Below, in pieces: positions 20,706 to 30,472 of a stretch of 64,000 bases of DNA. Both the position numbers and the translations under genes were made by a program. The stretch is from Leptodactylus fallax. Its lineage: Eukaryota; Chordata; Amphibia; Anura; Leptodactylidae. The notes under the pieces were generated by a model. That model was not told where the DNA came from. It did not search any database and worked only from the letters and a program-made list of their open reading frames with translations. The stretch spans positions 3,597,001 to 3,661,000 of the forward strand of contig CAMRHE010000156.1 of NCBI GenBank assembly GCA_947044405.1, read 5' to 3'. The stretch's first letter is position 1; each line of letters begins with the position of its first letter.

Positions 20706-21590
20706 AAATAAATCTTTACTGAAACATTAGTGCAAATAAACAGTTCTCCAGACTTGCAAGTAAAGGCACATGCAGTATGTCACTTTGGTGATACAGTCAA
20801 AATCAAATCACAGCAAGAGATAGTCACAAGCCACACTTTCTTAGCTATCTTCTGCAAATAGCAGATTTTGGGGGTTGGTTGCTACGGGCAACAGCAATGT
20901 AAGCAATATACAGTCCAAGGTGGGTCACTACGGATAAGAAGTCTTCACGGCTTGGCTCACCGTGGAAAAAGAAGGTTCTACTCACTCTTGGTGGTTGTAG
21001 TCCTTTTGAGGTGCCCAGGCTGGCTGAACCATTAAAGGCCTGGAGCTGGCAATGGGGCCCAATGACAATGTTCTCCCCACTGGCTATTGCAACATTTATC
21101 AGAACAAGGGTACTTCTTCAGCGTGGACTGGGGGATAGAGAAAGATGGCGTGAACAAGTCCCTATTAAAGTAGCGCTCCAGCAATGCCGTCCGCAGGATC
21201 AGGGGTTAGCTCTTTGGCCAGGCTTGACCTTTGGATGCGACAATTTCAAATCCCTCAGCCGGTACTACTAGGGATCTTGTAAGCTTGTGAAGAAATGCAG
21301 TTTTGCAGATGTATATAGTCTGGAATGAAGATTAGGAGTAGTAGTAGTAGCTTCGAGCTCAATCCCAGAGGGGGAGAGCTTTGTAGGTTAGATGTTATCC
21401 TGTCCGAGGACAGCTCTAGACTTCCCAGAGGAAGATCCAGCCCCTCCCTCTAGAGGGAGGGAGTGGAAACCCAGCAGTTCTCATGGAACTTTCTGGAGGC
21501 ATCACTGAGATGCTGTGGGCTGGGCATCCCTGGGCAGCATCATGTGACCAGACCTAGGCTTGTGACCTCACAGTTAGAGAAATAGCACAC
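20706..21590. other. No recognised gene
   Basis: Non-coding unique-looking DNA, the right half of the site split by the gypsy insertion. It has no clear repeat boundaries. Its right end is the target of the hammerhead array. Confidence 0.4.
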
Positions 21591-21735
21591 AGGAATATGC
21601 ATATCACAAGGCATTATGGGAAAGGAGCTGGGGAGCTCATGCGCCCTCTATTGGATGTAACAGATCCTCAATTTGCTTTTGACTCACCGAGCCTTGAGAC
21701 AGCAAAAGGGATCTTAGCCAAGCCAATTTCACTTA

Positions 21736-21782
21736 TCTGCATACAGCGCTGTTTCCGGATTGTTGTCCTTCATCAGTACAGA
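21736..21782 (-). ncRNA. Hammerhead ribozyme, array copy 1
   Basis: Minus-strand fold identical to copy 3 (22506): stem I TCTGTA/TGCAGA, core CTGATGA, stem II GGA/TCC, GAAA, palindromic stem III, GTA cleavage triplet. It should cut its own RNA inside each monomer. Confidence 0.85.
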
Positions 21783-22047
21783 GCAAAGTGAATTGGCTGG
21801 CTTAGTGGGAGGCAATGAGTGGGTTAGGGACAAGAATCTCTCACATTGAGGAGAGCACCAGTGAAGGTGTGTAGAGATTTTAATTGCCTTTCGCCCTCTA
21901 CTTAGCATCTACATATCACAAGGCATTATGGGAAAGGAGCTGGGGAGCTCATGCGCCCTCTATTGGATGTAACAGATCCTCAATTTGCTTTTGACTCACC
22001 GAGCCTTGAGACAGCAAAAGGGATCTTAGCCAAGCCAATTTCACTTA

Positions 22048-22094
22048 TCTGCATACAGCGCTGTTTCCGGATTGTTGTCCTTCATCAGTACAGA
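22048..22094 (-). ncRNA. Hammerhead ribozyme, array copy 2
   Basis: Same sequence as copy 1, exactly 312 bases further on, minus strand. Cleavage at both copies would release a 312-base monomer. Confidence 0.85.
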
Positions 22095-22505
22095 GCAAAG
22101 TGAATTGGCTGGCTTAGTGGGAGGCAATGAGTGGGTTAGGGACAAGAATCTCTCACATTGAGGAGAGCACCAGTGAAGGTGTGTAGAGATTTTAATTGCC
22201 TTTCGCCCTCTACTTAGCATCTACATATCACAAGGCATTATGGGAAAGGAGCTGGGGAGCTCATGCGCCCTCTATTGGATGTAACAGATCCTCAATTTGC
22301 TTTTGACTCACCGAGCCTGTTACATCCAATAGAGGGCGCATGAGCTCCCAGCCCTCCCCAAATGCCTTGTGATATGTAGATGCTAAGTAGAGGGCGAAAG
22401 GCAATTAAAATCTCTACACACCTTCACTGGTGCTCTCCTCAATGTGAGAGATTCTTGTCCCTAACCCACTCATTGCCTCCCACTAAGCCAGCCAATTCAC
22501 TTTGC

Positions 22506-22552
22506 TCTGTACTGATGAAGGACAACAATCCGGAAACAGCGCTGTATGCAGA
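22506..22552 (+). ncRNA. Hammerhead ribozyme, array copy 3
   Basis: Stem I 5' strand TCTGTA (22506-22511) pairs with TGCAGA (22547-22552), one G-U. Core CTGATGA at 22512-22518. Stem II GGA (22520-22522) with TCC (22529-22531) and a six-base loop; the pair next to the core is A-G rather than the usual G-C, a weak point. GAAA at 22533-22536. Stem III is ACAGCGCTGT (22536-22545), a perfect palindrome that can make only three pairs in one molecule but ten between two, as in dimeric hammerheads. Cleavage is predicted after A22546. Confidence 0.87.
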
Positions 22553-22810
22553 TAAGTGAAATTGGCTGGCTAAGATCCCTTTGCTGCCAAGGCGGTGAGT
22601 CAAAAGCAAATTGAGGTCTGTTACATCCAATAGAGGGCGCATGAGCTCCCCAGCTCCTTTCCCATAATGCCTTGTGATATGTAGATGCTAAGTAGAGGGC
22701 GAAAGGCAATTAAAATCTCTACACACCTTCACTGGTGCTCTCCTCAATGTGAGAGATTCTTGTCCCTAACCCACTCATTGCCTCCCACTAAGCCAGCCAA
22801 TTCACTTTGC

Positions 22811-22857
22811 TCTGTACTGATGAAGGACAACAATCCGGAAACAGCGCTGTATGCAGA
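22811..22857 (+). ncRNA. Hammerhead ribozyme, array copy 4
   Basis: Same core and stems as copy 3, plus strand, 305 bases downstream (the monomer between has small deletions). Confidence 0.85.
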
Positions 22858-23091
22858 TAAGTGAAATTGGCTTGGCTAAGATCCCTTTTGCTGTCTCAAG
22901 GCTCGGTGAGTCAAAAGCAAATTGAGGATCTGTTACATCCAATAGAGGGCGCATGAGCTCCCCAGCTCCTTTCCCATAATGCCTTGTGATATGTAGATGC
23001 TAAGTAGAGGGCGAAAGGCAATTAAAATCTCTACACACCTTCACTGGTGCTCTCCTCAATGTGAGAGATTCTTGTCCCTAGGAATATGCAT

Positions 23092-23520
23092 AGAAAGACA
23101 GTATTAATAAATGACAGTATATCAGGAGCCAGATGTAAACATGAATATGCATTTTCACAAAGGGATTATGAAGCCTTTGCAAAATGTTATGGAGGGGTGA
23201 ACACTACATAATGTCCTAATGCATTGCATTGGCCCAGGGCACACAAGGGCCCAAAAATCAGACAATTAATGGCCGTACTGGGACATTACAAATGTTCTGT
23301 TGATGGTTTAGTGTGCAAAATTCAAGAAACAGGCTACCTTCAATGTGGGGTGAAGTATATTTTTGTATTATACAGTGTAGTTAAAGGGGTTGTTTGACTC
23401 TTTAAAACAAGGTGGAGCAGGAAATGCTGAAAAAGAGCAAAAAACTGCTGGAAGCTTGTAAACAAAAAAATGACAGGAGACTGCTGCAGCTTCTGTGCTT
23501 AGTTGGTGGAGGAGAACTGT
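23092..23520. other. No recognised gene; TTAA-MITE end
   Basis: Unique-looking A/T-rich DNA. At 23381 gttaaaggggttgtttgac resembles the left end of the TTAA MITE family, but no right end was located. Confidence 0.4.
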
Positions 23521-23840
23521 TAGGCTGTATTCACACAACAGAGAAAAACAGCCATGTGATGGCCATGAGTAAATTGGTCTATTCACATCATACATTCTTT
23601 TGACAGACTATTTTTCAAAGCTGTCAAAGATACTGATATGCTCTATCTTAGAGCCATGTGAATAGACCCATAGCCATTCATGAATTTTATGATGGACATG
23701 TGATGGCAGTTTCAAAAAGGCCATCACATTATTTACTATCATGAGTCAAGTCCCTTCAGCAGATCTGAATTGACCGACAAAGCCATTTTTTATGGATGTT
23801 AGGTCTTTGATAGACAGCACTGTCATGTGAACATAATCTA
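23521..23840. mobile_element. MITE with ~19-bp imperfect inverted ends
   Basis: taggctgtattcacacaac at the left answers gtcatgtgaacataatcta at the right. The interior has catgtgaatagacc/ggtctattcacat inverted repeats. Non-coding; superfamily undetermined. Confidence 0.5.
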
Positions 23841-24039
23841 AAATTGGCCATACACATTAGACTCTAGATTGCTAAATACTTAGTGAATTGTTTGTACATA
23901 AACCTACATATGTTTGTTCAACGGAGCTGAACATCAACTAAAGTTGGTCACAATTAATTTACATATTTTATATTGAGCCTATATTATATACCAAGCCTAT
24001 ATTGATTTATCCAAACCATCAGGGGTTAGCGATCTTTCA

Positions 24040-26577
24040 TTGTCAGATTATGATATGTCTGATAATGATAGGGGAGCGAGATCTAAACAATTGGGGAGAA
24101 ACAGGAGCAGAAACATTACCTCCACCAGTAGGGGGAGGGGCAGACGTGAGAGGTTAAATGGGACTGAAATATCAGTCCAAACTGGGAATAATGAAGGTGG
24201 TTTTTTATCACAGACCCCCCAAATTACCCAGTACCTTCTACGCGGACGACCAGAACCTCCCCAGGGTCAACAGAGGCAGTAGGACTGGATGCCCTACAGG
24301 TCATTAATTTGTCTCAACGAACTCTCACTAGTGACGAAAATTATGTACTCTCTAAAGGTCTTTCTTTTGTACCCAATCACTTCAATTGGGTTAGGGACAT
24401 TGCATTGTTTGTGAGAAACTAAGGTGGTCGAAATTCATGAGGTCTATGGAGTTATGTAGATCAAGGGAACTAGGTATCGATATGAACGACCTAGAGGGCC
24501 TGAGGACACTTGAAACTTTATTATTAGAAGGTGAGGGGTTGGTAGGCCTGGGCCCTTTGACGGATCTTAGACTCAGGAATCGTACCAACCCTCCTCCATG
24601 TGATACTAAGTGTATCGACATCTTCGAGAAAATGGTGGTTGATAAGTTGTCATTTCTTGATAACAAATCGATGACTAGGAAGGAAAATCTTACTGCATCT
24701 CAACTATGTGCTCTGAAAAATCTTGAGCAGGGTAATACTGTGGTTATAAAGCCCTCCGATAAGGGGGGCAACATAGTTGTGATGGATTGTGATCAATATA
24801 TTTCCATCTGTAATGACATCCTATCTCATACCAGTAACTATGAGATCTTGGACCCTCGGATCCCACAACTCTGTATTGTACCCAGTTGAAGACCATTCTT
24901 GACCAGGCCAAGTCAGAGGCTCTTATCTCTCAGAAGAAATGGCAGTACATGTGTCCTAAATACCCACGTGTCCCTATATTCTATTGCTTACCCAAGGTTC
25001 ATAAGGGATATTGTCCCCTCAAGGGCCACCCCATTGTCTTGGGCATCGACACACTAACCCATGGAGCCAGCACATACAGTATATTGATACGATTTTGCGT
25101 CCTTTTGTGCTGGCCCTTCCGTTGTATGTCCAGGACACGATGGATGTCCTTAGACATCTGGAGGACATCTGACTTCCACCGGGGGTGGTCCTTGAATCCA
25201 TGGATGTGGAGACGCTCTACAACTCCATACCCCATGATAGGGTGTGTGGGGCTGTGGAGGACTTCCTGGGGACACATGGGACACAATATGCTGCTCACAA
25301 TATTTTAATTCTTGAATTGGTGAATTTTGTGTTGACACACAATTCTTTTTTGTTCAACGGACGCTTCTACCACCAGCGGCGGGGCACTGCAATGGGGAAC
25401 CCCGCCGTGCCCACATATGCAAACATCTTTTTGGGCTGGTGGGAGGAGCGTCTGGTTTTTAGTGAGCTTTGTGAACGGTGGACTCCCTATATCTTATCTT
25501 ATATCTGGATTAGATACATCGATGACATACTAATTGTATGGTCGGGACCCCTTGACACTTTTGAGGAATTTACTATGTTCCTCAATAATAATGACCTTAA
25601 CCTTCGGTTTACTTAATTTGTTCACACGAGTCAAATTCCTTTTCTTCATATTTTGATCACTATAACTGAAGAGGGCACACTGTCTACAACAACTCTCTAT
25701 AGGAAGGAGACGGCCACCAACTCCCTCCTAAGATGGGATAGTCATCACCCATTACCTTTGAAGAGAGGCATTCCCAAGTGACAGTTCCTCCGAATTAGGA
25801 AGAACTGTTCCTCTGATATCGAATATGATGTTTAAAGTCAACTCCTGCTTGAGAGGTTCATTGGGTTACCCACGATCACTGTTGGAAAAATCTCGTGATT
25901 TGGCACGATCTACCCCTATGGACTCATTATTGGTACCTTGACGTCAGGAGACCCCCTTAATCTCATTTGGATGATAGAGACTTATGATAACTCTAAAGTG
26001 GTCTTGGATATTTTACGTATGTTTTGGGGGATATTGAGACATAACCCTGACGTACGGGACGTGATTACTTGATTACTTGTAATCCATCCATCACCTTCCG
26101 AAGGGGGAGTAATTTGGGTGACAGGGTCACGCATAGTCATTTGGACCCCTTACAAACAACATCAACATGGCTGGTCGCAGCACGGCCATCAGGAACCTTT
26201 ACATGTGGGTCCTGTCATGCGTTTGCATATATTGATAAGGGCTCTTTTGTAGAGGCACATGCCTCGGGCCAACTCTTTGAGATCAGGGAGTTTATTAACC
26301 GTTTGATGGAGGGTGTGGTCTACGTGGTGTCTTGTTCTTGCCCACTGAATTATGTGGACAAGGCTAAGAGACAGCTACGGAAACACATCCTCGATCATGT
26401 CAGCGAAATCTCCCGTCATGCTGATTCACCTATTGACAATCATGTATGGGATTGTCACCAAGGGGATGCCTTCTCTATTAAGTTTCAAGGTATGGAAAGG
26501 GTGCGGAAATCTCCACGGGGGAGGGGGATTGGGACCATGTGATTCTATGCAAGGAGGCAGAGTGGATCTTCAGATTT
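24040..26577 (+). pseudogene. Second Penelope-like element polyprotein, decayed
   Basis: In order: a basic N-terminal region (RGRGRRERLNGTE); ALKNLEQGNTVVIKPSDKGG with NIVVMDCDQY; PIFYCLPKVHKG; MDVETLYNSIPHD (catalytic D replaced by E in the usual MDV.SLY); RRGTAMGNPAVPTYANIF; IRYIDDILIVWSG (catalytic DD kept); and a GIY-YIG remnant VVYVVSCSCPLNYVDKAKRQ, where the usual YVGKT has become YVDKA. At least six frameshifts or stops lie between 24300 and 26100. It is distinct in sequence from the PLE at 9838-12071. RT-gene identity is clear; activity is not possible. Confidence 0.85.
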
Positions 26578-27575
26578 AAATCTATTAAGCCACTGGGTCT
26601 CAATGATGCTTTATCTTTTGCGCCATTTGTATAATGTATATACATGAGTGGTTTTAGGGTTGTAGGTCGATATCTGATGGTAGGAGTACATTTATGATTT
26701 AGGCTGTTTGATTTATTATGATTCGGGGTAGCTTCTTGCAGGGAATGTCATACATGTCTTAAAGGTTTCATGGAATCTGAGTTATATGGAACTTGCCCTC
26801 TTTATTACACGTTAGGTCCCAATTTTATATATGTAGGGACCAGGTGTTTGGATAGATGCAGTTCTTCATAGTATGTGTAATTTTTGACACACAGAGGGCT
26901 AGTTTGGTTGTCCCAGAGGGATATGTCCCTTATATTCATATAAATTGTTAGTGTAGGTTGGCCTATGTACTGTCTGCACAGCCCATTATGAATATTATTA
27001 TGTGGTTTTTAAGACATTGCCATTGTCGTGTGTGACTGGCATACATTGTACGGATCGATCGCCTGGCACAATGCTGTGATTTTAACTCTGTCTAGATTCA
27101 TTCTTTGTGCAGCCTATGATTAATGTCGCAATATTCCTTATAAGATATCACCATCTCCATGTATGCCTGATATATATCCTTTGCACAGCCTATTATTAAT
27201 ATAGCAGTATTCCTCATAAGATATCATCATCTCCGTGTATGCCTGATATACATTGTTTTGGCCGATTGCCAGGCATTATAATGCGATTGTGAGATACTTA
27301 CCTTTCACGTAGTCGTCTTCTTGGCTTCCTCCGATCTTGATGTGTCTGTTGACACGGTGGGGCTCTGCCCCCTCGACACGTTCCCCGTCATCAGAGAGAG
27401 GCGGGCACATTGGTTTTCATTGGCTCCTCAAGTTAAGGGCATGTTGAGGGCGTTGCTGGGTGCGTATGGGTCTATATAGGCACCCGTAGCACCAGCAGTC
27501 AGCGTCGGCCTCTCCAAGTACCGGAGCTCCGGGAACTGTGGTTTTCACCGCAACTTTCTATGTACTTATTTATTT
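26578..27575 (+). other. PLE downstream region with short duplication and possible promoter
   Basis: Non-coding. A 76-bp segment is tandemly duplicated (about 27105-27180 and 27181-27254; ..taagatatcaccatctcc..). A TATA-like tctatatagg lies at 27472, about 105 bases before the hammerhead, with a G/C-rich stretch between, as in PLE terminal repeats that combine promoter and ribozyme. This region is probably the start of the terminal repeat. Confidence 0.45.
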
Positions 27576-27623
27576 ATCTCCTGATGAGCTTGCTATATTT
27601 AGACAAGTGAAACGCATTGAGAT
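27576..27623 (+). ncRNA. Hammerhead ribozyme in the PLE terminal repeat
   Basis: Stem I ATCTC (27576-27580) with GAGAT (27619-27623), five Watson-Crick pairs. Core CTGATGA at 27581-27587. Stem II GCTTG (27588-27592) with CAAGT (27604-27608), closing G-U next to the core. GAAA at 27609-27612. Stem III is minimal (A27612 with T27617; the ACGCAT differs by one base from the palindromic ACGCGT seen in other PLE hammerheads). Predicted cleavage after T27618, triplet ATT. The fold is unrelated in sequence to the array at 21.6-23.1 kb. Confidence 0.82.
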
Positions 27624-28252
27624 GAGGGACTAGCTATACCAGTAGTTAGCATGGGTAGATTCAGCGGTTAGATATCTGGATTTACAGGCATATTAAACAC
27701 AGACTTTAACTCCAATGAAAGAGGGGAGATTGAAGTAGATACAGTGGACCAATATTGTCGACCTTATTGTGTAGTGGTCCTCTGAACTTTATCCCATATC
27801 GCTGTGTTTTATATTGACATTGCCTGCAATATGATCTAAACCCTCTCCCATGTAGCCAAATATTTTATAGCATTCAGTATCATTAGATAGTACATGTATG
27901 GCTGTGTGAACACTGGCCTATTCCCCTAATGGGATGAGATGAGGAATTAGCTATACCAGTAGTTAGCATCTGTAGATTCAGTGGTTAGATATCTGGATTT
28001 ACAGGCATATTAAACACAGACTTTAACTCTAATGAAAGAGGGGAGATTGAGGTAGATACAGCAGACCAATATTGTCGACTTTATTGTGTAGTGGTCCTCT
28101 GAACCTTCTCCCATATTGCTGTGCTTTATATTGACATCGCCTGCAATATAATCTAAACCCCCTCCCGTGTAGCCAAATATTTTATAGCATTCAGTATCAT
28201 TGGATAGTACATGTATGGTTGTGTGAACACTGGCCTATTCCCTTAATGGGAT
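27619..28252 (+). repeat. 317-bp tandem duplication starting at the ribozyme cleavage site
   Basis: Unit 1 is 27619-27935, unit 2 is 27936-28252; both start gagatgagg and run through ctataccagtagttagcat to ..taatggga. They differ by scattered substitutions. The second unit is preceded by unrelated bases, with only one matching base upstream, so it starts within a base or so of the predicted hammerhead cut at 27618/27619. Confidence 0.8.
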
Positions 28253-28514
28253 ATTGTCTTTTCCCTTTCTTTTGCACCCCTTTATTGGTTTCAGGCTGAA
28301 CAGCAGTGACTTCTCTCATATAAGATCTCTGCATGTGTGATTTTGGCTTGGGAATCAATGGGTGTTGGTTATAGGGACATTATCAGCCCCCATACGTTTT
28401 TTATCATTATTGTTTGTATGTGGGGATCGGGGTCCGGTCCCGGTCCCGGTAAACAGGCTGACCGGGATATCTCAGTGTCTTAACCATTCCAGTCTGCAGG
28501 TATAGAGAAGGTAA
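28253..28514. other. Spacer between PLE and LINE
   Basis: Nothing recognised except a short ggtcccggtcccggt repeat at 28434-28450. Confidence 0.4.
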
Positions 28515-28990
28515 ATGTGGTCCCTTCCTAAAAAAAACCACTCACATTGTGACCTTAGACCTCGTAGCTTGGACCTGTCCGAACCTCGAGATGTGATCTG
28601 CAGGGTACATTATTATGCCCTCAAGAAGGACATTATGCTGAAGGAGAGAGAAAATAAGCATATTGAGTTTGATGCTGCTACTCTTTCCCTTTTTCTGGAC
28701 CTGTCCTGATACACCCTACGCCAAAGAACAGCACTGAAACCTCTACTGATCCTCCTGCAAGAACACGGTATTCCTTACCACTGGAGCATTACATGCGCAC
28801 TCCAAGTACGACTTAAGGAAAGAATGTTAACCCTCTCATCATTGGAACACCTCCCCTCCTTCCTTCAAGCAGTGGACTTGCCGCCCCTCTTCCTTCCCCG
28901 CTGGGAGACACTTCTGAACACCCTGAGGCTTCTGAACTTCGCATTATTTCTGGCACCAATAGTGATGGCTGTAACCACGCATCATCCTTG
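28515..28990 (+). pseudogene. L1/Tx1-like ORF1 C-terminal fragment
   Basis: PRDVI-type start degraded to EPRDVICRVHYYALKKDIML, then IEFDAATLSLFLDLS and, after a stop, the TLRQR.ALKPLL segment and LPSFLQAVDLPP. This is the C-terminal domain of L1-type ORF1 (Transposase_22), the RNA-binding chaperone of the element. The N-terminal coiled coil and RRM are missing, so the LINE is 5'-truncated inside ORF1. Confidence 0.65.
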
Positions 28991-29329
28991 CCTCCACGGT
29001 CTCGCCAACGACAATGGCTGAATCCAGACGGAGACCTCCCTGCCTAAGATGTCCTGTAACAGGTGACCTCAACGGCTTGGATTATTCTCACTTGCTGAAT
29101 GTTGATATCGTATTTTAATACTGTTGTTTTTCCCTTTGTTCTCTATATGTTTTCTGCATACTTTCCAGCTTATAATACCTTTTCACTTTCGGCCTACATG
29201 ATTCCTGATGTATATTATTTCCTGTACTACTCCCTGACATCTTGGGTCCCTCTATGTCTACTATGTCCCCACTTAGCCCGGGGGCTTGAACATCCCCAAA
29301 AAGTGCTCTCAGATTTTATATGATACCCA

Positions 29330-29752
29330 CAAACCCATATTCTATGTCTTCAAGAAACTCATTTTCTTGCTCCATGTGTCCTCACAATTAAGAACCACTA
29401 TTATCCCACATGGTAGCACAGCAGCAATGACACAGGGAAGACCAAAGGAGGAGCCGTTTCTTTCCACAAGAATCTCCCAGTTGAAATTATTGATTTCTTC
29501 TCTGACCCTGATGCCCAATACTTATTTATAGTGTGTGAAATCTATGGGATCACCTACACTATAGCCAACATCTACTCTCCAAATTTCGGCCAAGTTCCTT
29601 TCCTCATCTCAACCCTCACCAAATTACAAAACTTTACACGTGGCCACCTCATTCTTTTTGGTGACCTAAACCTGACAATCAATCCCTTGATAGATTCCTC
29701 TACAGGTAAAACCCAAATCGCCTACAACACACTCAATAAAATTTGCAGGCTC
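29330..29752 (+). pseudogene. L1/Tx1-like ORF2 endonuclease, first part
   Basis: Frames with KKLIF (from LQETHF), YGITYTIANIYSPNFGQVPF and HLILFGDLNLTINPLIDSST show the endonuclease of an L1-type ORF2. It is cut at 29752 by a later insertion and resumes at 30473. Confidence 0.7.
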
Positions 29753-30457
29753 GACCCGTTTCCCCCCCCCCCGATCACTCTCTATTCCTCTCTTCTGAAT
29801 TGCCTCCCTATCCCTGTGTTGGGTGGGTAATCCCCCCATCCCTCAGTATTCTCTCACTTTATGTACTGTAGATTGATGTTTACATTTTGATTGACCTTTG
29901 TTTTTCCCTCTCTGTTCTAACTTTTAGTTTGACTCTGCTCCTCAGAGTATTTATTTGATCACTTGGCCACCCCCCCCCCCCCCAAGTTTCCCTGTTGTCT
30001 TTCCTTGTGTCCCTCCTCCTAAACCCTTCCCTCCCCCTGTTCTCAGGTTTGGTATTGATTCAGGGTGGGTTCACACTTGCGCCAGAGTCCGTCCACCACG
30101 AATCTGACTGAAAATCTCGAAAAATTGTATAGGGACTGGATAGGGAAAGGTTTGCGACGCATTGCTTAAAAACCCATTCATTCGAATGGGTTGTTAAAGC
30201 AATGCGTGGGTGTGCGCTTACACCCTCTGCGCCGCGAAGCCGTTTTTTTTCGCTGGAAACAAAGTCGGAAAAAAAAAAACAGCTTTGCGGCGCAAATGAA
30301 TGGGTTTTTAAGCAATGCGTCGCAAACCTTTCCCTATCCAGTCCCTATACAGTTTTCCAAGATTTTCAGTCGGATTTGCGGCGGACGGACTCCGGCACAA
30401 GTGTGAACCCACCCTTACTTTTCCTGAAAAATTCAATAAAACCTTTAATGAAAAAAA
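29753..30457 (+). mobile_element. 5'-truncated LINE 3' end inserted with 15-bp duplication
   Basis: The target aaaatttgcaggctc occurs at 29738-29752 and again at about 30458-30472. The insert ends in aataaaacctttaatg followed by a poly-A run, the structure of a target-primed LINE insertion. The body is a C/T-rich 3' UTR (C-runs at 29762 and 29972). It carries a nested foldback element (30062-30415). Confidence 0.8.
30062..30415. mobile_element. Long foldback MITE
   Basis: Left end agggtgggttcacacttgcg and right end caagtgtgaacccaccctt are inverted copies, and the pairing continues inward: tatagggactggatagggaa / ttccctatccagtcccta, gcgacgcattgcttaaaaac / gtttttaagcaatgcgtcgc. Arms are about 130 bases with a small centre. 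No clear target duplication; superfamily unknown. Confidence 0.7.
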
Positions 30458-30472
30458 AAAATTTGCAGGCTC

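Larger units (their letters stand above)
21603..23079. mobile_element. Inverted array of ~312-bp hammerhead-containing monomers (retrozyme-like)
   Basis: Monomers repeat with exact 312-bp spacing at 21601, 21913 and 22225 (each atatcacaaggcattatggg), ribozyme on the minus strand. At about 22317 the orientation flips, and two and a half monomers follow with the ribozyme on the plus strand (spacing about 305 bp). The block is flanked by aggaatatgcat at 21591-21602 and 23080-23091, a perfect 12-bp target duplication, so the whole inverted array went in as one unit. Four monomers contain the full hammerhead; the outermost and junction monomers are cut before it. There is no protein-coding frame. 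Variable-length duplications and head-to-head tandem copies are usual for PLEs, and small non-autonomous hammerhead repeats related to PLEs (retrozymes, newt satellite 2) are known; that this is one is inference. Confidence 0.85.
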
